Positions 59,800-64,000 of a DNA stretch of 64,000 nt are shown here, in pieces. The translations under genes and the position numbers were made by a program. The stretch lies in the NCBI GenBank assembly GCA_950295325.1, contig OX485807.1, positions 32,273,666 to 32,337,665 on the forward strand, given 5' to 3'. The notes under the pieces are model-generated. The model worked only from the letters and a program-made list of their open reading frames with translations. It did no database searches and had not been told where the DNA came from. This stretch comes from Polytrichum commune (lineage: Eukaryota > Streptophyta > Polytrichopsida > Polytrichales > Polytrichaceae). Numbering within the stretch: the stretch's first letter is position 1; each line of letters starts with the position of its first letter.

Positions 59800-61840
59800 T
59801 TCTTTCTTTTCTAACTTAAAAAGCTTTCGTGGAGATCACACGTGCAATGCTTTGGTCTTGTGATGTCCGACCATGCCTTTCCAAGAAGTCCGTCCGATGA
59901 ACCCCTCAAAGCCCGAGCCCAAGTCTCCCCAAAATTGTCTAATAAACCCCACCTCAATATAGCAACTTAATAAAATAAAATGTGTACTTCGAATAGTGGA
60001 TCTAACTATACGGGTGACATAGTTGTAGAGTTTGAATCGTTCACATGTCTACATGTTTCAATGGAAATGATTATGCCACACATTGTACATTCACATGGAC
60101 ATGCACATGTGATTGCTTGGACTGAAAAATAGGTCTTCTCAACTTTCAGGGGTCAATGTAGATGGTTCTAAAACTAGCACTTTTAGCATCGAGCATGTGT
60201 ACTACTATTGTATTTAAAAGTTTTTAAAAATGTTCGTCGTTGGCATTCGACAGGCGATCCCATTGTACCAGATAATGTGTTACTGAGTTTGCGTGTACAA
60301 AAGCTATAAAGGTTGAGAGTTGTATTGAGACATGACCCCCAAAACCAACTTTGGAGCATGATGTCAAGGTGCTGGACATTTTGATAATCAATATGTATAT
60401 GTTGTGCAAATTCTCAAGGTGTTGGTTTCAACATTTTATTTATTCAAAAAAAAAAAAATCAGACCGCTTCTGCAAGGATATTAAATGCACGCCTAGGCCC
60501 AAATGATCTAGCAAATTCAATCAAGACCATAGCCATTCTCCTCACAAATGTTGGAGTTTTTTTTAAATATCCTATTCATTGTAGGGTTTAAATTATCTAT
60601 TTCCTAAGTGATCATATAGGTCCTCTCAATTACATTGACTATTGAACCAATGTAGCTATTTTGAACACATAGTCCAGCCTTCTTTTTGGTGTGTGTTCTT
60701 AGACTCACACCCAACCACATCCCACTTATATATATAGAGAGAGAGACTTTCTCTCTCTAAGAGTTGTGATTGTTTTAGGTCCCTTTACCTTAGTCATAAA
60801 TCAAAGTAAGCATCTAGGACCCATGGCATCGCTTTGTGGAGGTTGTTTAATTTGTGCCGTTGTGGATGACAAGACTCTAGTAACAACAAACATCCCACAA
60901 ATTGAAGGCCGGTTCATTCCAACTAGACCCCACTTAACTAATATGAGGTGCCTAATGTCATTTTGGGAGACTTTAATCAACTACATATAGGAATGTTTTG
61001 AATTGGGTACAAAATATCTTGCTTCGCCTTCCCCCGTAAACGATTTTACCTAAACACCACAATAGCTTGGGCCCTTTTATCTATTCAATCAAGGTTTAAA
61101 CACCTTTATGGTATAACGTATTTACTTGTATGTGTGTGGTAAAAGCTACCATAGCTTTCTCATGTGCTTCATACTAGGAGGCCAAGGAAGGTGAAAACCT
61201 TGGAAATAGTTGTTTTAAAGCACGTTGGACTTGATATTTGAATTAAGATACCCTAAATACGTACGGTGAGCTTAAATTATAATAAGTTAACCATAAACTC
61301 TACAGAAGTTAAGTGTGGACAAGAACCCCAACACGGCTATGACAAATCTTAGGTCATAAGGTAGATATATGGAAAAGGGTGAAAATAAGCTGACTCGGCT
61401 AGAAAGCTTGGCTTGAAATTTGTGCAATATTTTTCAAAGATGGAGTAGAGGAAACAATGAGGATGCAAGTTGTTCCATAATATTATTCCATGTAAATAAT
61501 TAGTTATAGTCTCCCAAAGAGAGAAGTCAAACCCCTTACTTGTATAGTAGAGTCTCCCTAATTTGAGCATCAAAATATCCTACTCTACATACAAATGCAC
61601 ACAAAACAACTAACTCAATGGCACCTGAAAGTGATCGCAAGTGGTGTGAAGCAACACATGTTCGGCCAATCACTGCACCCCACCTATCACTACATCCATT
61701 TCAGGCCATCAATTTTGTATTCAACGATTTTAGGTCCACACAAGAATCATCCTACCCCTAGTCATAGTGCACCAATAGTGGTCATTCACCGTTTTTAGTT
61801 TTTCCCTACCTTGCTAGGACGACGACTACACTATTTACCC
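59800..61840. other. Intergenic DNA, no gene seen
   Basis: A run of 12 A residues near 60449-60460 and a GA/TC hairpin (about 60733-60765) are present. Frames of up to 74 codons are not recognisable. Confidence 0.55.
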
Positions 61841-61846
61841 CAATCA

Positions 61847-62030
61847 GTGCGTGTAACTATTCAGAGGTATGCAATGCTATAACTATTGGACGAGAATGTA
61901 ATATTTTACCAGGGAAAATCATGTATGTACGTTACATAAAGTCCAAACAACCTATTGAACTTTCATTGATCAAAACTGAACTCCTGAGTAAGACGTTATT
62001 GCACTGTGTAACTCCATATAGTAACACACA
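61847..62030. mobile_element. Small inverted-end element, S2
   Basis: GTAACTATTCAGAGGTATGC at the left is mirrored by GCACTGTGTAACTCCATATA then GTAAC at the right. Its internal text (GAATGTAATATTTTACCA, AACAACCTATT, AAGACGTTATTGCACTG) matches S1 at 51545-51720 in the same orientation. Confidence 0.65.
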
Positions 62031-62484
62031 CTCATTGGGATAATCAAGACAATGATACATACGAGCTACAACCCTTGAGAAACAAAGTCACGTTGATTCA
62101 ATGGCTCGTGCTTGCACACCAAAGCACGTAAGGTATGTGTGCCTAAAAGTAACACCAACCTTAAAGCGACACCTTTATGTAGGTGACGTGGTGGGACTCC
62201 AAACTGGTTTCGCATGTGCACCAATGGACTTTAGGTGTCTCCAAGAGTCTTTTGTTGTCAATTTGGTTACCTTTACCGTTTTTCGACTCATGGATCCCAT
62301 TTGAATTCTTCCACATTAAAGTGGTGCATTTGTTTCACCTCTCATTGTCCGGGTATCTAGAAATAACAACTTTCTAGGGGTGTGAAGTGTTTTCTTAGAT
62401 TTTGTCACCTTTTCCATTTAAGACTATTTAAAAAAGGGATGGCCACTTACATGGATGTTGCAACATCCATGTCCAACATAATAG

Positions 62485-62849
62485 CTACACTAATTATGAT
62501 ATTTAGTGTCACCGATTGTAATTGTCTCGCTCAATACTAGTTGTAAATTGTGGTATAGTGTCACCAACACTAAATGTTAACCCAACATTATTTGTCGTTC
62601 CTTGTAATTGTTTTTGGGATTATGGGTTTACAGTGTCGCAGTTACTGTCACTTAACAAGCGATTTTTCATCCAAATTTCAATCATCCTTGACAGTGTTTC
62701 AATCACAAGTTGCTGACAAGAGAAGGTAGGGTTTTGGTCAATGGATGAACTCATCCATCATCCATGACAACATTTGTTCACTTATTATTATGAAAAGTAA
62801 CCATAGTGACATATAATACTCTATGACAATAAATATCATGTTTAGTGTA
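62485..62849. mobile_element. CACTAAAT-type MITE, copy 5
   Basis: About 365 bp. The left end is CTACACTAATTATGATATT with TAGTGTCACC following; the right end is AAATATCATGTTTAGTGTA. It lacks the extra segment of copies 3 and 4 and is closest to copies 1 and 2. S2 lies about 450 bases away, echoing the MITE 4 plus S1 arrangement. Confidence 0.65.
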
Positions 62850-62854
62850 CCATC

Positions 62855-63438
62855 AATAACTCTTTTAATAAAATATCTCCACATGTTGATTTACAAAACT
62901 CCAATGGAATATCATTACGTAGAGTCCACGTTTTCTCCCAACTAATACTAAGGTGCCTTTTTTTTTTTTTTTTCTCTCCGATAGTAGTGTGTCTTGGCAT
63001 TAAGAGGAACGTTGATGTCGTTTTGGTGCCCTTTTCTCAAAGTAGGCAACAATAGTTCTAAGCGGTTCATAGGAACCCCTGAAAGCCAAAGTGAAGTCTT
63101 CCTACAACAATTTGGTCCAATTCAACAACTTCTTATTGAATAAAATTCTACCTTTTGTGATAGAGAGTCCGACCATAGGGATGGAATCTTTGCAAAGTTA
63201 GGATAGTTGACACAGTTCACCACCTGTCCACATGTTAAAAAATAAGAAAATATGACGTAAACATGTACGTTACTACGGTCGGGCACATGTGACTGCCCGG
63301 ACAAAAAACTTTTGCCTTGGCCTTAAGGGGTTAAAACCTTTCGATTTTTCCTTGTAAACCACATTACAAGGCGGAAGGGGTCGTTGAAAAGTCTAGAATC
63401 AAGCTGCAACTGCCATAATTTCTCAAATGACATCATCA
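62855..63438. other. Intergenic DNA, no gene seen
   Basis: A run of about 17 T residues lies near 62958-62974. No gene or clear repeat was found. Confidence 0.55.
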
Positions 63439-63440
63439 TA

Positions 63441-63726
63441 CTCCCTCCGTCTCAAAATTATTGTCCTACTCCCCGGAGTTTAATATCCCAAAATGTTAGG
63501 CTTCTCAATGCAAATGCACTTTAAACTATGGTAGATGACATCATTCCATATTTGGATGATTTAATTAAATTAATTTGATGATTTAAAATGGCTTAAGAAA
63601 TCCACGAATAAACTTGCCAGATCACAACTTCTCAATTCCAGAGAAAAAATCCCTGACTGCCCGCCAATTCGTTAAAGATTTCGTACCGGGCAGCGGGCAA
63701 CGGGCAGAAACGTTATACAGAGGGAG
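63441..63726. mobile_element. Stowaway-like MITE
   Basis: 286 bp. The left end CTCCCTCCGTCTCAAAATTA matches the classic Stowaway terminus, and the right end is the complement ACAGAGGGAG. TA lies directly outside both ends (63439-63440 and 63727-63728), as required for a Tc1/mariner-type target duplication. There is no ORF. The right inverted end matches for only about ten bases. Confidence 0.85.
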
Positions 63727-63951
63727 TATACGATACATATACGATGCACGCATATAATACACAGCACGGTAAAGGACGTAAGTACAGGGCGTTGACTCGT
63801 CGCATGTGGCCGAAATACCCGATTACTTACCAGGGTACTCCCGGGTAGGGTATTAACCGGACGTCGAGGTGGCCGCCTTAAGGCCCAAAAAGGCTCCTCC
63901 GTTGGAGAGGAAGCTTGAAGGAGTTTCTTCTTCTTCGCATTGATCCGAGCG

Positions 63952-64000
63952 ATGGGAGGAATGTTGCATGCATCCCGGAGCAGTTGGCCGAACAGGATGA
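63952..64000 (+). CDS. Possible 5' end of a gene cut by the window edge
   Basis: Composition rises in GC from about 63830. A TTTCTTCTTCTTCGC pyrimidine-rich leader precedes an ATG at 63952, and the frame stays open to the last base (about 16 codons, starting MGGMLHASRSSWPNRM). This resembles the leader and start of a plant gene, but 16 codons cannot identify one. It may be chance. Confidence 0.2.
   Translation, partial: MGGMLHASRSSWPNRM

Noticed and set aside
1-64000. A previously undescribed multi-gene system
   Set aside because: The only supported genes are one SAPS gene and two SLY1 copies with known, separate roles. The rest is repeat-derived intergenic DNA. No operon-like, defence-like or biosynthetic cluster is visible.

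Overview
The window is nuclear DNA of a land plant. It holds three intact, intron-containing genes in about 64 kb, surrounded by AT-rich DNA full of old short transposable elements. The plant origin rests on a SAPS-domain gene whose protein starts MFWR like plant homologues, a SLY1 gene pair that aligns end to end with plant SLY1, GA/CT-rich 5' leaders, a Stowaway-type MITE and a CACTA (TNP2/DUF4218) relic. I cannot name the species or the major plant lineage from the sequence alone.

Layout. 1-5.9 kb is repeat-bearing intergenic DNA. 5.9-7.08 kb is a GC-rich leader or promoter with GA repeats. 7.08-16.56 kb is a SIT4/PP6 phosphatase-associated (SAPS) gene on the plus strand. I reconstructed 21 coding exons giving 876 codons plus stop, all in phase. 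16.6-25 kb is intergenic, with an unrecognised reading-frame fragment, a 44-45 bp minisatellite, MITEs and an inverted pair of SINE-like elements. 25.17-28.97 kb is SLY1 copy A on the minus strand. 29-36.9 kb is a spacer with several MITEs. 36.96-40.62 kb is SLY1 copy B on the plus strand. 40.7-64 kb is intergenic, with MITEs, a foldback element, a CACTA relic, short tandem arrays, a poly(A)-tailed insertion, a Stowaway-like element and possibly the first codons of another gene at the edge.

The strongest observation is the SLY1 pair. It is a head-to-head inverted duplication with arms about 8 kb apart. Both copies encode 625 residues with identical exon lengths. Exon 2 differs at 45 of 571 bases by hand count. 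From a sharp point inside intron 2 to a sharp point about 220 bases past the stop codon, the copies are far closer (exon 3: 6 of 375 differences; exon 4: 15 of 901). The similarity ends again abruptly on the far side. This is the pattern expected of a recent gene-conversion tract of about 2.06 kb between inverted arms.

The two gene types act in different processes: PP6-type phosphatase targeting (SAPS) and ER-Golgi SNARE-mediated fusion (SLY1). I see no functional cluster, and I found no convincing previously unknown biological system. The other noteworthy items are two intragenic duplications in the SAPS gene, one of which copies a splice donor, and several families of short inverted-repeat elements.
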